From positions 1 through 32,468 of the forward strand of contig JAFSGW010000070.1 in assembly GCA_017440585.1 (NCBI GenBank): a stretch of 32,468 nucleotides of DNA, in the 5' to 3' direction. Made by a program: the position numbers and the translations under genes. The notes beneath the pieces are model-generated. The model made no database searches, was not told where the DNA came from, and worked only from the letters and a program-made list of their open reading frames with translations. Below, one piece after another: positions 1 through 8,491 of this stretch. The stretch is from Clostridia bacterium. Its GTDB lineage: Bacteria; Bacillota; Clostridia; UMGS1883. Every line of letters begins with the position of its first letter. Position 1 is the stretch's first letter.

Positions 1-269
1 ATGTTAAGCTTTTGGGCACAAAAGAGGGCTGTATCGTCCGTTAACTGCATAACACCCTTTGCATCGGCACGGGACACGGCACCCTCACCAAAATTACTTT
101 CCGCCTTTATAAGTGCCGTTACAAGGTACGGGTCAAGCTCCATTTGTGCGGAAAACAGGCGTATTTCGTCAAGGTACTTTAACGGAAAGAGCGTGTATGC
201 ACCCCATATCACGCCCAAAAGCAGTGCGGCGATAACAAGAGCACTCACAATACTTCGTATTAACTTCAT
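1..269 (-). CDS. Lytic transglycosylase, Slt-type (partial, N-terminal end)
   Basis: Reading the minus strand from an ATG at 269 gives 89 residues before the window edge, so the C-terminal part is missing. The protein starts with a short basic end and one membrane segment (LVIAALLLGVIWGAYTLF, about residues 11-28), which would anchor it outside the cytoplasmic membrane. Next comes the start of a goose-lysozyme/Slt fold: LDPYLVTALIKAESNF contains the catalytic glutamate (ESNF), followed by the family motif AKGVMQLT. Enzymes of this family cleave the MurNAc-GlcNAc bond of peptidoglycan without hydrolysis, leaving an anhydro end. An AAAGGA ribosome site precedes the ATG. The gene follows coaE by 26 nt on the same strand, so it is probably co-transcribed with polA and coaE. 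The family is clear. The exact subfamily cannot be told from this fragment. Confidence 0.88.
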   Translation of the reverse strand, partial: MKLIRSIVSALVIAALLLGVIWGAYTLFPLKYLDEIRLFSAQMELDPYLVTALIKAESNFGEGAVSRADAKGVMQLTDDTALFCAQKLN

Positions 270-295
270 TGCCACAATCCTTTCCGTTACATTTT

Positions 296-889
296 TTATT
301 CGTCACGTATTGTTTCAAAAATTTCAATCACCCTTCTGTTAAGGGTTTCAACGTTACCATTATTAAGTATTACAAAATCCACCCCGTGAGCATACTGTGC
401 ATCGGTAGGCTGTGAATTTATACGGTCAAGTGCACGCTCCTCACTTAAAGCGTCACGTTGCATAATTCGCTGCACCCTCTGGTTTATGGGGGCAACAACA
501 GCAATTATAAAGCTGCACAAATCCTTAAGGCGTGTGGTTTTTAAAACCGCCGCATCTATTGCCACAATATCGCTTCCCGATTCACGGAGGCGTTTTTCTA
601 TTTCATCATATATCTTTTTATGGGTGATTATGTTAAGTGTTTCCAAGTCCTCTCTTGAGGAAAACACCCTCGCACCCAGCTTTTTACGGTCAAGTGTACC
701 GTCGGGCTTTATAACCTCCGTGCCGAAGGCAACCTCAATTTCACGGAGCACGTCGCCTCTGGCTGTTACCTCGTGACCTATTTCATCCGCATCAAGTATA
801 TGTGCCCCCATAGAGGCAAGAAGCTTACATACCTGGCTTTTACCGCTTCCACTGCCTCCCGTAATTCCTAAAACCAACTGACCCTTCAT
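296..889 (-). CDS. coaE: Dephospho-CoA kinase
   Basis: This 197-residue cytoplasmic P-loop kinase carries out the last step of coenzyme A synthesis, phosphorylating the 3'-hydroxyl of dephospho-CoA with ATP. The N-terminus LGITGGSGSGKS (residues 7-18) is the Walker A loop typical of CoaE. DADEIGHEV, about 15 residues further on, matches the family segment around the catalytic aspartate. The Q/R-rich region QRVQRIMQRDALSEERALDRI fits the lid domain, and the C-terminal FVILNNG is typical of the family. The length is normal (about 200 residues). It starts 22 nt after polA stops, on the same strand, and the polA-coaE order is common in Firmicutes. No promoter of its own is evident. Confidence 0.96.
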   Translation of the reverse strand: MKGQLVLGITGGSGSGKSQVCKLLASMGAHILDADEIGHEVTARGDVLREIEVAFGTEVIKPDGTLDRKKLGARVFSSREDLETLNIITHKKIYDEIEKRLRESGSDIVAIDAAVLKTTRLKDLCSFIIAVVAPINQRVQRIMQRDALSEERALDRINSQPTDAQYAHGVDFVILNNGNVETLNRRVIEIFETIRDE

Positions 890-910
890 CTATTTATCAT
901 TCCTTATTTC

Positions 911-3403
911 CTATTTTGTTTCGTACCAGCTTGTGCCACTCTTTACATCGGCAATAAGGGGCACATTAAGAGAAACCGCCTTTTCCATTTCCTCTTTCAG
1001 AATTTCCTTAACCTTTTCCACATCAGCCATCGGAGCTTCAACAATAAGCTCATCGTGCACCTGCATAACAAGACGGCTGTCGGGACATTTGTCTTTAAGT
1101 GTATTATAAACGTTAACCATTGCTATTTTTATAATGTCTGCGGCAGAGCCCTGAATGGGTGTGTTCATGGCACACCTTTCACCAAAGGCAACAAGGTTTC
1201 TGTTTTTTGCCTTTAACTCGTCAATATACCTTCTTCTGCCGAAAATGGTTGTAACAAAGCCATTCTCCTTCGCCTTTTCCACAATGTCTGTCATATAGGC
1301 ACGTACACCCTCATACTTTGTAAAGTAGCTTTCAATATAATTACGGGCACTTTTTACGGTAATTTTCAATTCCTTGCTTAATCCGAAGTCTCCCTGACCG
1401 TAAACAATGCCGAAGTTAACCGTTTTTGCCGCAGAACGCATTTCATCCGTTACGAGAAAATCCGGCACATTAAATACCTGAGATGCTGTCATGCGGTGGA
1501 TGTCAATGTCATGTAAAAAGGCATCCGTCATGTTTTTATCGCCGGATATATGGGCGAGCACTCTCAATTCAATCTGTGAATAGTCCGCACCAACTAAGCT
1601 GCAGCCCTCTTTTGCAACAAACATTTTCCTTATTTCACGGCCCAGGCTTGTACGGGTGGGAATGTTCTGTAAATTAGGCTCTGTGGAACTCAGCCTGCCC
1701 GTTTGTGTAACGGTCTGGTTAAAGGTTGAATGTATCCTTCCGTCCTCGGCGATAACGGGCAACAGCCCGTCTGCATAGGTGGACTTAAGCTTCATAAGCA
1801 TTCTGTATTCCTGCAAAAGGTCAATAATTTCATGCTTACCGGAAAGCTTTTCCAGTACCTCGCTGTCGGTGGAATAGCCCGTTTTTGTTTTCTTTACAAC
1901 GGGAAGAGCAAGCTCTTCAAAAAGGATAACTCCAAGCTGCTTTGTGGAATTTATGTTAAATTCCTTCCCTGCCATAAAGTATATTGCGCCTTCAAGCTCC
2001 GTAAGCCTTTCGCCAAGCATTTCGCCAAATTCCTTTAAGGCGTCACGGTTTACTAAAAAGCCTTCCTTTTCCATTTGGTATAAAACCTCGCACAGGGGAA
2101 GCTCAATTTCATAAAGAAGCTTCTCCTGACCGCGTGCCTTTATTTCTTCGCTCTGGCACTTATAAAGCTCTTCCATGCTTAAAGCATTGCCGTGAAGAGA
2201 AAAGCGTGCGCATAAATCGGGCAGGGTGTAGCTTTTCACAGACGGGTCAAGCACATATTCCGCAAGGGCAAAATCATAATACTTACCCTTTAATTCTATA
2301 CCCTTGTCGGAGAGTAAATGCTTAACCTTTTTATAATCAACTGTATATTTTTCAATTTCTTCATTTTCAAAAACTGCCTTAAGGCTTTCCATTGGTGCAC
2401 TATAGGCATTATCACAAAGGAAGGTTACTCCATCCTCTGTAAGGGTGAAGAAAAGCCTTTCCTTTTCATTAAGACGGGCAATAACACTATCGTCCGCAGG
2501 AAGGATTTCTATTTCCTCTGTCGCTTCTGCCCCGTCTAACCCAAGCCTTTCGGAAAGCTTTTTCATTTCAAGCTGGTTAAGCTTTTTTATAAGCTCTCTT
2601 GTATTATAACTGCCTCTTCTTGCATCTTCAAAGTCAATTTCAAGAGGCATATCGCACACAATTGTTGCCAAATAACGGCTTAAGTATGCACTATCCTTAC
2701 CCTCAACAAGCTTCTGCCTCTGACCTTTTTTAATAATGTCAGACTCAATATTTTCATAAATCCCTTCTAAGGAATGGAAGTTTTCAATAAGTGTAAAGGC
2801 TGTTTTTTCGCCAATGCCACTAACCCCGGGGATATTGTCGGAGGCATCGCCCATAAGAGCCTTCACGTCAATAAATTCATGAGGTGTAATGTTATACTTT
2901 TCAATAAATGCCGCCTTGTCAAAATCCTCAACGGTGGTCTGTCCCATACGGGTTGTTGTGAGAAGGATGTGGGTTTTTTCGCTTGCAAGCTGCAAGTCGT
3001 CCTTATCGCCCGTTACAACAACGCACTTAACCCCTTCCCTTTCACATTTTGCGGAAACTGTGCCGATAATATCGTCCGCTTCAAAGCCCTCCTGGGAGAG
3101 CATTTTTATGTTCATGGCACAAAGGAGCTCCTTTAAGTGGGGCATCTGGGCTGCCAGGTCCTCGGGCATGCCCTTTCTCTGTGCCTTGTATTCTGAGTAT
3201 TCCTTATGGCGGAAGGTAGGTGCTTTAAGGTCAAATGCAACTAAAAGGTAGGTCGGGTTAACCTCCTCCAAGTGCTTTAAAAGAATATTCATAAACCCGA
3301 AAATGCCATTTGTGGGAATGCCCTCCTTTGTGCTAAGAGGTCTTACGCCGTAGTAGGCACGGTTTATTATGCTGTTGCCGTCAATTATCATCAAAGTTTC
3401 CAT
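911..3403 (-). CDS. polA: DNA polymerase I
   Basis: Family A DNA polymerase for gap filling and Okazaki-fragment processing. I place the start at the ATG at 3403 (830 residues) because GGTGAT lies at the right distance upstream; a TTG two codons earlier is the alternative. Order of parts: a 5'-3' nuclease domain (about residues 1-290, beginning LMIIDGNSIINRAYYG, with GDKDDLQL and GDASDNIPGVSGIGEKTA), a middle 3'-5' exonuclease-like domain (about 305-450), and the polymerase domain. Polymerase motif A is DYSQIELR (Asp607), motif B is RSAAKTVNFGIVYGQ, and motif C is QVHDE (Asp784). The middle domain lacks the DxE metal-binding motif (KERLFFTLTEDG stands where it would be), so proofreading is probably absent, as in Bacillus and Thermus polymerases. 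It is transcribed from a promoter at 3588-3616 through a structured repeat in its leader. Confidence 0.97.
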   Translation of the reverse strand: METLMIIDGNSIINRAYYGVRPLSTKEGIPTNGIFGFMNILLKHLEEVNPTYLLVAFDLKAPTFRHKEYSEYKAQRKGMPEDLAAQMPHLKELLCAMNIKMLSQEGFEADDIIGTVSAKCEREGVKCVVVTGDKDDLQLASEKTHILLTTTRMGQTTVEDFDKAAFIEKYNITPHEFIDVKALMGDASDNIPGVSGIGEKTAFTLIENFHSLEGIYENIESDIIKKGQRQKLVEGKDSAYLSRYLATIVCDMPLEIDFEDARRGSYNTRELIKKLNQLEMKKLSERLGLDGAEATEEIEILPADDSVIARLNEKERLFFTLTEDGVTFLCDNAYSAPMESLKAVFENEEIEKYTVDYKKVKHLLSDKGIELKGKYYDFALAEYVLDPSVKSYTLPDLCARFSLHGNALSMEELYKCQSEEIKARGQEKLLYEIELPLCEVLYQMEKEGFLVNRDALKEFGEMLGERLTELEGAIYFMAGKEFNINSTKQLGVILFEELALPVVKKTKTGYSTDSEVLEKLSGKHEIIDLLQEYRMLMKLKSTYADGLLPVIAEDGRIHSTFNQTVTQTGRLSSTEPNLQNIPTRTSLGREIRKMFVAKEGCSLVGADYSQIELRVLAHISGDKNMTDAFLHDIDIHRMTASQVFNVPDFLVTDEMRSAAKTVNFGIVYGQGDFGLSKELKITVKSARNYIESYFTKYEGVRAYMTDIVEKAKENGFVTTIFGRRRYIDELKAKNRNLVAFGERCAMNTPIQGSAADIIKIAMVNVYNTLKDKCPDSRLVMQVHDELIVEAPMADVEKVKEILKEEMEKAVSLNVPLIADVKSGTSWYETK

Positions 3404-3430
3404 AATCAATCACCCACGCTTCAGTCTGCT

Positions 3431-3546
3431 TTTATTAGGTAACTGCAACGTTTTTATAAGGAACAGCGACACTCCCATTCATTCATTTTCACTTTTGCTT
3501 GTAAAAAAACGAGTTAATGGGTTGGCTGTGGGTAGGGAGTGTCCCG
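3431..3546 (-). repeat. Structured 108-nt leader element, copy A (upstream of polA)
   Basis: The core is 3439-3546. Read on the minus strand, it begins CGGGACACTCCC, runs through the conserved word TACCCACAGCCAACCCA and ends GTTGCAGTTAC, followed by CTAATAAAA. The stem pairs 3545-3535 (GGGACACTCCC) with 3476-3466 (GGGAGTGTCGC): 11 positions, one mismatch, closing a loop of 58 nt. Copy B at 23833-23948 has the same length, loop size and orientation relative to its downstream gene. The element lies inside the predicted polA leader and ends 35 nt before the polA start. It may be a cis-regulatory RNA or a small palindromic mobile repeat. Confidence 0.8.
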
Positions 3547-3587
3547 TGCTGGTGCTCCCAATCACTTAGTGCTACAATTACTCAATC

Positions 3588-3616
3588 ATTATACTATTAT
3601 TTGCACATTTCTTCAA
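3588..3616 (-). promoter_or_regulatory. Sigma-A-type promoter for polA
   Basis: On the minus strand there is TTGAAG (3616-3611), 17 nt, then TATAAT (3593-3588). Transcription would start near 3581, giving a leader of about 178 nt that contains the structured repeat. It is back-to-back with the rimP promoter. Confidence 0.7.
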
Positions 3617-3645
3617 GTTTTTTCTTAATTATATAGAAAAAACTC

Positions 3646-3674
3646 TTGCTTTTTTGTAACTTTAATGGTATAAT
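3646..3674 (+). promoter_or_regulatory. Sigma-A-type promoter for the rimP-ribF operon
   Basis: TTGCTT (3646-3651), a 17-nt spacer and a perfect TATAAT (3669-3674) precede rimP. The predicted start near 3681 places the hairpin at 3691-3715 close to the 5' end of the transcript. No other convincing promoter is seen before the end of ribF. Confidence 0.75.
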
Positions 3675-3690
3675 CTTCATGTATTCAAGG

Positions 3691-3715
3691 AAGAGTGGGC
3701 AAAGGGTCCACTCTT
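3691..3715 (+). promoter_or_regulatory. Leader hairpin upstream of rimP
   Basis: AAGAGTGG (3691-3698) pairs perfectly with CCACTCTT (3708-3715) around a 9-nt loop, about 10 nt into the transcript and 23 nt before the rimP start. The following TTGTATTGTT is only moderately T-rich, so it could be a weak attenuator, an mRNA-stabilising 5' hairpin, or a protein-binding site. Which of these applies cannot be told from the sequence. Confidence 0.6.
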
Positions 3716-3738
3716 TTGTATTGTTGGAGGTGCAAAGT

Positions 3739-4194
3739 ATGGCAAAAAATGAAGTGCTCCTCGAGGAGCTTGCCGCTCCCATCTGCGAAGAAGAGGGCGT
3801 TTTTGTATACGAGTGTGAATACAAAAAGGAAGGCGGTCAGTTTTACCTGAGGCTTTTTATTGACAAGGACGGCGGTGTTACCATCGACGACTGCGAAAGG
3901 GTAAGCCGCAGGGTTAACGAAAAGCTCGACGAGCTTGACCCTATCAAGGAGGAATACATTTTTGAGGTTTCCTCTCCGGGTATTGACCGTAAGTTAACAC
4001 GTGACTGGCATTTTGAAAAGGCAATCGGCAAAGAGGTTGACTTAAAGCTTTTCGCTCCCTTTGAAGGAAGCAAAACACTCACAGGTACACTCACAGGCTA
4101 TGACCATGCTCTTTTATCAATTAAAATTGGTGAGAGGGTTGTAAGAATAGAAAAAGGCAAGACCTCATCCGTAAGGCTTGCAATCACTTTTTAA
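3739..4194 (+). CDS. rimP: Ribosome maturation factor RimP
   Basis: RimP helps late maturation of the 30S subunit. The protein of 151 residues starts at the ATG at 3739, which has GGAGGT seven bases upstream; an in-frame extension back to 3646 covers the promoter and is not coding. The N-terminal domain contains the family signature around VYECEYKKEGGQFYLRLFID and VTIDDCERVSRRVNEKLD, followed by FEVSSPGIDRKL, which is diagnostic for RimP. The C-terminal part (about residues 88-151) is the SH3-like domain. It is the first gene of the translation operon, 22 nt before nusA, the standard Firmicute arrangement (ylxS-nusA). Confidence 0.97.
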   Translation: MAKNEVLLEELAAPICEEEGVFVYECEYKKEGGQFYLRLFIDKDGGVTIDDCERVSRRVNEKLDELDPIKEEYIFEVSSPGIDRKLTRDWHFEKAIGKEVDLKLFAPFEGSKTLTGTLTGYDHALLSIKIGERVVRIEKGKTSSVRLAITF

Positions 4195-4216
4195 CCGAAG
4201 GGAGATATAAGGAATC

Positions 4217-5260
4217 ATGAAAGCAAACAGAGAGCTCATTGCAGCGTTGGACGCTCTTGAGAAGGAAAAAAACATATCCAAGGAGGTAATGTGTGAAGCC
4301 TTGGAAACAGCCCTTATTACAGCTTATAAGAAAAACTACGGCCCCAACTTTGTATGCTATGCAACAGTTGACCGTAAAAGTGGCGGTATGAAGGTATGGG
4401 CTGAAAAGACAGTTGTGGAAGAGGTTGAAGACGATTCTACACAGATGACACTTGAAGAAGCAAGAGAAATTTCAATCCGCTACCAGATAGGTGACGTGGT
4501 TGAGCTTCCTGCAAACCCTGCTACCTTCGGCAGAATTGCCGCACAGACAGCAAAGCAGATGGTTGTGCAGAAGATACGTGAAGCTGAACGCGGAAACGTG
4601 TTCATGCAGTTCTCCGACAAGGAAAACGACATTTTAACAGGTAAGGTTGTTAAAATTGAAAAGAAGGGCATTTACCTTGACATGGGTAATGCAGAAGCCC
4701 TTTTAGCTCCCTCCGAGCAGGTTCCCGGCGAGGTTTTGAACGTTGGTGACACCGTAAAGGTTTACATTTTAGAGGTTAAGAAGTCCACAAAGGCACTTCA
4801 GCTTCTTGTTTCCAGAACTCATCCCGGCATGGTGAAGAAGTTCTTCAGCCAGGAGGTTCCCGAAATTGCAGACGGCACAGTTGTTATTAAGTCCATTGCC
4901 AGAGAAGCCGGCAGCCGTACAAAGATTTCTGTTTACTCCGACAACGAAAACGTTGATGCAGTAGGCAGCTGCGTTGGCCCCAAGGGTGCAAGAGTAGCCG
5001 CTGTTGTAGATGCTTTGGGCGGTGAAAAGGTAGACATTATCCTCTACGATGAGGACATTTCAAAGTACATTTCTGCCGCACTTAACCCTGCAACAGTTTC
5101 CACAGTAACTGTTGACGAGGAAGCAAAGAGTGCATTTGTTACAGTTCCCGATTTCCAGCTTTCCCTTGCAATCGGTAAGGAAGGTCAGAACGCACGCCTT
5201 GCGGCACGTCTCACAGGCTGGAAGATTGACATTAAGGGTGATTCTCAGGTAAACGGCTAA
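4217..5260 (+). CDS. nusA: Transcription termination/antitermination factor NusA
   Basis: NusA binds RNA polymerase and nascent RNA and adjusts pausing, termination and antitermination. The 347-residue form is the short Firmicute type without the C-terminal acidic repeats of E. coli NusA. Domains in order: the polymerase-binding N-terminal domain (about 1-125, starting ANRELIAALDALEKEKNIS), an S1 RNA-binding domain (about 133-200, LTGKVVKIEKKGIYLDMG), then two KH domains (about 200-345) with GPKGARV and the GKEGQNARLAARLTGW loop. A GGAGAT ribosome site precedes the ATG. It lies between rimP and rnpM as in Bacillus. Confidence 0.98.
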   Translation: MKANRELIAALDALEKEKNISKEVMCEALETALITAYKKNYGPNFVCYATVDRKSGGMKVWAEKTVVEEVEDDSTQMTLEEAREISIRYQIGDVVELPANPATFGRIAAQTAKQMVVQKIREAERGNVFMQFSDKENDILTGKVVKIEKKGIYLDMGNAEALLAPSEQVPGEVLNVGDTVKVYILEVKKSTKALQLLVSRTHPGMVKKFFSQEVPEIADGTVVIKSIAREAGSRTKISVYSDNENVDAVGSCVGPKGARVAAVVDALGGEKVDIILYDEDISKYISAALNPATVSTVTVDEEAKSAFVTVPDFQLSLAIGKEGQNARLAARLTGWKIDIKGDSQVNG

Positions 5261-5275
5261 AAGGAGTGGTTTATA

Positions 5276-5530
5276 GTGAGTACACCACAGAGAATGTGCG
5301 TAGTTTGCAGAAAAATGCAGGAGAAAAAAAGCCTTATAAGGGTTGTTAAAAATAAAGATGGCGACATAAGCTATGACCCCACGGGTAAAATGCCCGGCAG
5401 AGGAGCTTATCTTTGCAGAACAAAGGAATGCTTTGACCGCCTGCCCAAAACAAAAGGCTTTGAAAGATCACTTAAATGTTTTGTTCCTCCGGAGGTTTTT
5501 TCTGCAGTAAATGAAAAAATTGGGGAATGA
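5276..5530 (+). CDS. rnpM: RNase P modulator RnpM (YlxR, DUF448)
   Basis: A small basic protein of 84 residues with the YlxR signature: RMCVVCRKMQEKKSLIRVV at the start (a CxxC pair) and GRGAYLCRTKECFDR in the middle. YlxR of B. subtilis has been described as a nucleic-acid-binding protein that binds the RNase P RNA and modulates its activity, hence RnpM. The start is GTG at 5276 with AAAGGAG upstream. It follows nusA by 15 nt and is followed at 5 nt by the L7Ae-like gene, the usual nusA-ylxR-ylxQ order. Confidence 0.93.
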   Translation: MSTPQRMCVVCRKMQEKKSLIRVVKNKDGDISYDPTGKMPGRGAYLCRTKECFDRLPKTKGFERSLKCFVPPEVFSAVNEKIGE

Positions 5531-5535
5531 TTTAA

Positions 5536-5850
5536 TTGACAGATAAAATTCTTGGTATGACAGGCCTTGCCGTAAGAGCGGGCAAGGTAAAATTCGGCGT
5601 GTTTCTCACTTTGGCGGCATGCGACAGTGGCAAGGCAAAGCTTGTTATTATGCCTTCCGACATAGGTGCTAGCAACCGCCGCAGTATTGAGGCAAAGTGC
5701 AGAGGGCTTCACATTCCCTCAATCATGGTTTCCGACAAGGAAAGCCTCAGTAAGGCTGTAGGCAAAAAGGACACCGTTGCCCTGGCAGTATGTGATGAAA
5801 ACTTTAAGTCGGCAATTTTAAAATTATATGGAGGTGGCGTAAATGGCTAA
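5536..5850 (+). CDS. ylxQ: L7Ae-family RNA-binding protein YlxQ
   Basis: 104 residues with the L7Ae/L30e/S12e fold, a family that binds kink-turn RNAs. [18 protein letters not shown] near the N-terminus and [23 protein letters not shown] are typical. The role of YlxQ in the cell is not well defined. The start is a TTG at 5536, with GGGGAATGA partly inside the end of rnpM; TTG is the only start that keeps the complete domain. The last 8 nt overlap the start of infB, which suggests translational coupling. Confidence 0.88.
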   Translation: MTDKILGMTGLAVRAGKVKFGVFLTLAACDSGKAKLVIMPSDIGASNRRSIEAKCRGLHIPSIMVSDKESLSKAVGKKDTVALAVCDENFKSAILKLYGGGVNG

Positions 5851-8107
5851 ACCTAAAATTCATGAAATTTCAAAGCAGTTCGGCGTTCCCAACAAGGAAA
5901 TACTTGAGGTGCTTACAAAGTATAACGTAACAGGCAAAAGCTATATGAGTTCACTTGAATCCTCTGAAATGGATATTCTTCTGGAGTACTACACTCAGAA
6001 GAGCGACAAGGGAGAAGACCTTGCAGCTTTCCTCAGAGCACAGTTTGAAGTAAAGGAAGAGGCTCCCAAGGCTGAAAAGAAGGCAGAAAAGAAGGCTGAG
6101 GAAGCACCCGCAGAGGAAAAGATTTCCCGTAAAAAGGAAGTAAGATACGTTGACACACGTACAAATGCTGTTGACCTTGACCAGCAGGCAGGCAGAGAAA
6201 AGGCAGAAAGCCTTGTCAACGTACAGATTAAGGATACAGAAACAAGCAAGCAGAAGATAAAGAAGAATAAGAACAAGAACCAGGGACAGAATAAGAAGAA
6301 CCAGCCCTCTAATGAGGAAATGCTTGAAAAGAAGCAGAAGGAAAAGAAGCAGGAAAAGCTTCACGTGCTTATCGGTGATGAAATTACCGTTGGCGACCTT
6401 GCAAAGGAACTTAAGTGCAGTCCCGTTGAGGTTATCAAACGCCTTATGCAGCTTGGCATTATGGCAACAGTTAACCAGACTATCGGCTTTGACGAAGCAA
6501 GCATGATTGCAGAGGACATGGGTGCCGAGGTTGAAAGAGAAATTATTGTTACCGCAGAAGAAAAGCTCTTCAACGACACACCCGATGATGAGGCAGACCT
6601 TCTTCCCCGTCCTCCCGTTGTTGTTGTAATGGGTCATGTTGACCATGGTAAAACAAGCCTTCTTGACTGTATCAGAAATGCAAACGTTACTGCAACGGAA
6701 GCAGGCGGTATTACACAGCACATCGGTGCATACACAGTAACAGTTGACGGCAAGAAGATTACATTCCTTGACACACCCGGTCACGAAGCCTTCACAGCTA
6801 TGAGACTGCGTGGTGCCATGGTAACAGATATTGCAATTATCGTTGTTGCGGCAGATGACGGTATCATGCCCCAGACAATTGAAGCTATCAACCACGCCAA
6901 GGCTGCAGAGGTTTCAATCATTGTTGCAATCAACAAGATTGACCGTGAAGGTGCAAACCCCGACAGAGTTAAGCAGGAACTTACAGAGCATGGCCTTGTT
7001 CCCGAAGAATGGGGCGGCGATGTAGTATGTGTTGAGGTTTCCGCAAAGCAGAACATAGGTATCGATAACCTTCTTGAAATGCTCACACTTACAGCAGAAT
7101 TGAAGGAATTAAAGGCTAACCCCAACCGTCAGGCAAAGGGTACAGTTGTTGAGTCCAAGCTCGACAAGGGCCGTGGTCCCGTTGCAACAGTTCTTGTTCA
7201 GAACGGTACACTTAAGGCAGGCGACATTATTGTTGCAGGCACAGCAGTGGGCAGGGTAAGAGCCATGACAGACCATAAGGGCAAGAAGATTAAGGAAGCA
7301 GGCCCCTCCACACCCGTTGAAATCATCGGTCTTTCCGAAACACCCGAGGGTGGCGACACATTCTACGTTGTAGACGACGAAAGAGCTGCACGTAACGTTG
7401 TTGAAGCAAGAAAGCAGAAGATTAAGGATGAAAAGGTTAAGGCAGCTACAAAGGTAAGCCTTGATAACCTCTTCGACGTATTGAACGAAGGTGCAATGAA
7501 GACACTTAACATCATCGTTAAGGCAGACGTACAGGGCAGCGTTGAAGCAGTCCGTCAGTCTCTTGAAAAGATTTCAAACGAAGAAGTTAAGGTAAGAGTT
7601 ATCCACGGTGCTGTTGGCGGTATCACAGAAAGCGACGTTACACTTGCTGCAGCCTCCAGTGCAATCATCGTAGGCTTCAACGTACGCCCCGATGCAGGTG
7701 CAAGAAGTGCAAGCGAATCAAACGATGTAGATATCAGAACATACCGCATCATTTACGAAGCTATCGAGGAAATCGAAGCTGCTATGAAGGGTATGCTTGC
7801 TCCCAAGTTCCGTGAAGCAGTTATCGGTCATGCTGACATCCGTGACACCTTCAAGGTTTCCGGTGTTGGTACAATCGCAGGTGCATACGTAACAGACGGT
7901 AAGATTGTTCGTCACTGCCAGGTAAGAATTGTCCGTGACGGTATTGTTATCCACGAAGGTATGCTCTCCTCTCTTAAGAGATTTAAGGACGATGCCAAGG
8001 AAGTTAATTCCGGCTACGAATGCGGTATGGGCTTTGAAAACTATAACGACATTAAGATTGGCGACAATGTTGAATGCTTCGTAATGGAAGAAATTAAGCA
8101 GGCATAA
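5843..8107 (+). CDS. infB: Translation initiation factor IF-2
   Basis: GTPase that brings initiator fMet-tRNA to the 30S subunit and drives subunit joining. The 754 residues comprise an IF2_N domain (about 1-50), a lysine/glutamate/alanine-rich linker (about 70-170), a second IF2_N domain (about 172-230), and the G domain from about 255 with GHVDHGKTS (G1), DTPGHEAF (G3) and NKID (G4). Beta-barrel domain II, domain III and the C-terminal fMet-tRNA-binding domain IV follow. GGAGGTGGC precedes the ATG inside ylxQ. The length is normal for Firmicutes. Codon choice is strongly biased (AAG, GTT, GAA, CGT), as expected for a highly expressed gene. Confidence 0.99.
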   Translation: MAKPKIHEISKQFGVPNKEILEVLTKYNVTGKSYMSSLESSEMDILLEYYTQKSDKGEDLAAFLRAQFEVKEEAPKAEKKAEKKAEEAPAEEKISRKKEVRYVDTRTNAVDLDQQAGREKAESLVNVQIKDTETSKQKIKKNKNKNQGQNKKNQPSNEEMLEKKQKEKKQEKLHVLIGDEITVGDLAKELKCSPVEVIKRLMQLGIMATVNQTIGFDEASMIAEDMGAEVEREIIVTAEEKLFNDTPDDEADLLPRPPVVVVMGHVDHGKTSLLDCIRNANVTATEAGGITQHIGAYTVTVDGKKITFLDTPGHEAFTAMRLRGAMVTDIAIIVVAADDGIMPQTIEAINHAKAAEVSIIVAINKIDREGANPDRVKQELTEHGLVPEEWGGDVVCVEVSAKQNIGIDNLLEMLTLTAELKELKANPNRQAKGTVVESKLDKGRGPVATVLVQNGTLKAGDIIVAGTAVGRVRAMTDHKGKKIKEAGPSTPVEIIGLSETPEGGDTFYVVDDERAARNVVEARKQKIKDEKVKAATKVSLDNLFDVLNEGAMKTLNIIVKADVQGSVEAVRQSLEKISNEEVKVRVIHGAVGGITESDVTLAAASSAIIVGFNVRPDAGARSASESNDVDIRTYRIIYEAIEEIEAAMKGMLAPKFREAVIGHADIRDTFKVSGVGTIAGAYVTDGKIVRHCQVRIVRDGIVIHEGMLSSLKRFKDDAKEVNSGYECGMGFENYNDIKIGDNVECFVMEEIKQA

Positions 8108-8118
8108 AGGTGATTTGT

Positions 8119-8484
8119 ATGGCTAATTATCAGAGAACTGATCGTATTTCGGAAGAGGTAAGAAAGCACCTTTCCGATATCATACGTGAATTGAAGGACC
8201 CCAGAATTCCTCTTATGACAAGTGTTGTTTCTGTTTCCGTCACAAAGGACTTGAAGTATGCAAAGGCATATGTAAGCATTATGGGTGATGAGGAAACAAA
8301 GAAAGAGGCATTGAAGGGTTTAAAGAGTGCCGCAGGCTTTATCCGCAAGGAAATCGGTGCCCGTGTGCTTCTTCGTGCACTGCCCGAGTTCCACTTTGAG
8401 CTGGATAACTCCATTGAGCACGGTGCTCACATAAACGAGCTTTTACAGTCCGTTATAAAAAACACTCCTTCTGAGGAAGAATAA
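8119..8484 (+). CDS. rbfA: 30S ribosome-binding factor RbfA
   Basis: RbfA (121 residues from the ATG at 8119) binds immature 30S subunits and assists 16S rRNA 5'-end processing and cold adaptation. The signature RTDRISEEVRKHLSDIIRELKDPRI is followed by the KH-type core (SVSVTKDLKYAKAYVSIMG) and by RVLLRALPEFHFELDNSIEHGAHI. A GTG at 8110 is in frame, but it is part of the AAAGGTGAT ribosome site, which is correctly spaced for the ATG at 8119. A strong terminator-like hairpin follows (8492-8524). Confidence 0.96.
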   Translation: MANYQRTDRISEEVRKHLSDIIRELKDPRIPLMTSVVSVSVTKDLKYAKAYVSIMGDEETKKEALKGLKSAAGFIRKEIGARVLLRALPEFHFELDNSIEHGAHINELLQSVIKNTPSEEE

Positions 8485-8491
8485 ATAAGAA

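Larger units (their letters stand above)
3404..3738. other. Divergent polA/rimP control region without genes
   Basis: This 335-nt gap holds no credible gene. From left to right it contains the polA ribosome site, the structured repeat copy A (3431-3546), the minus-strand polA promoter (3588-3616), the plus-strand rimP promoter (3646-3674), a leader hairpin (3691-3715) and the rimP ribosome site (GGAGGT). Short open frames across the repeat are by-products of the repeat sequence. Confidence 0.8.

Noticed and set aside
3369-3569. Short frame over the polA leader with a match in a frame near 23882-24130
   Set aside because: The similarity is due to the shared structured DNA element. Neither frame has a ribosome site, and one overlaps the polA start antisense.
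5951-6895. 314-codon frame antisense to infB
   Set aside because: It is a by-product of infB codon bias. The low-complexity leucine/phenylalanine stretch is the reverse of the lysine/glutamate linker of IF-2.
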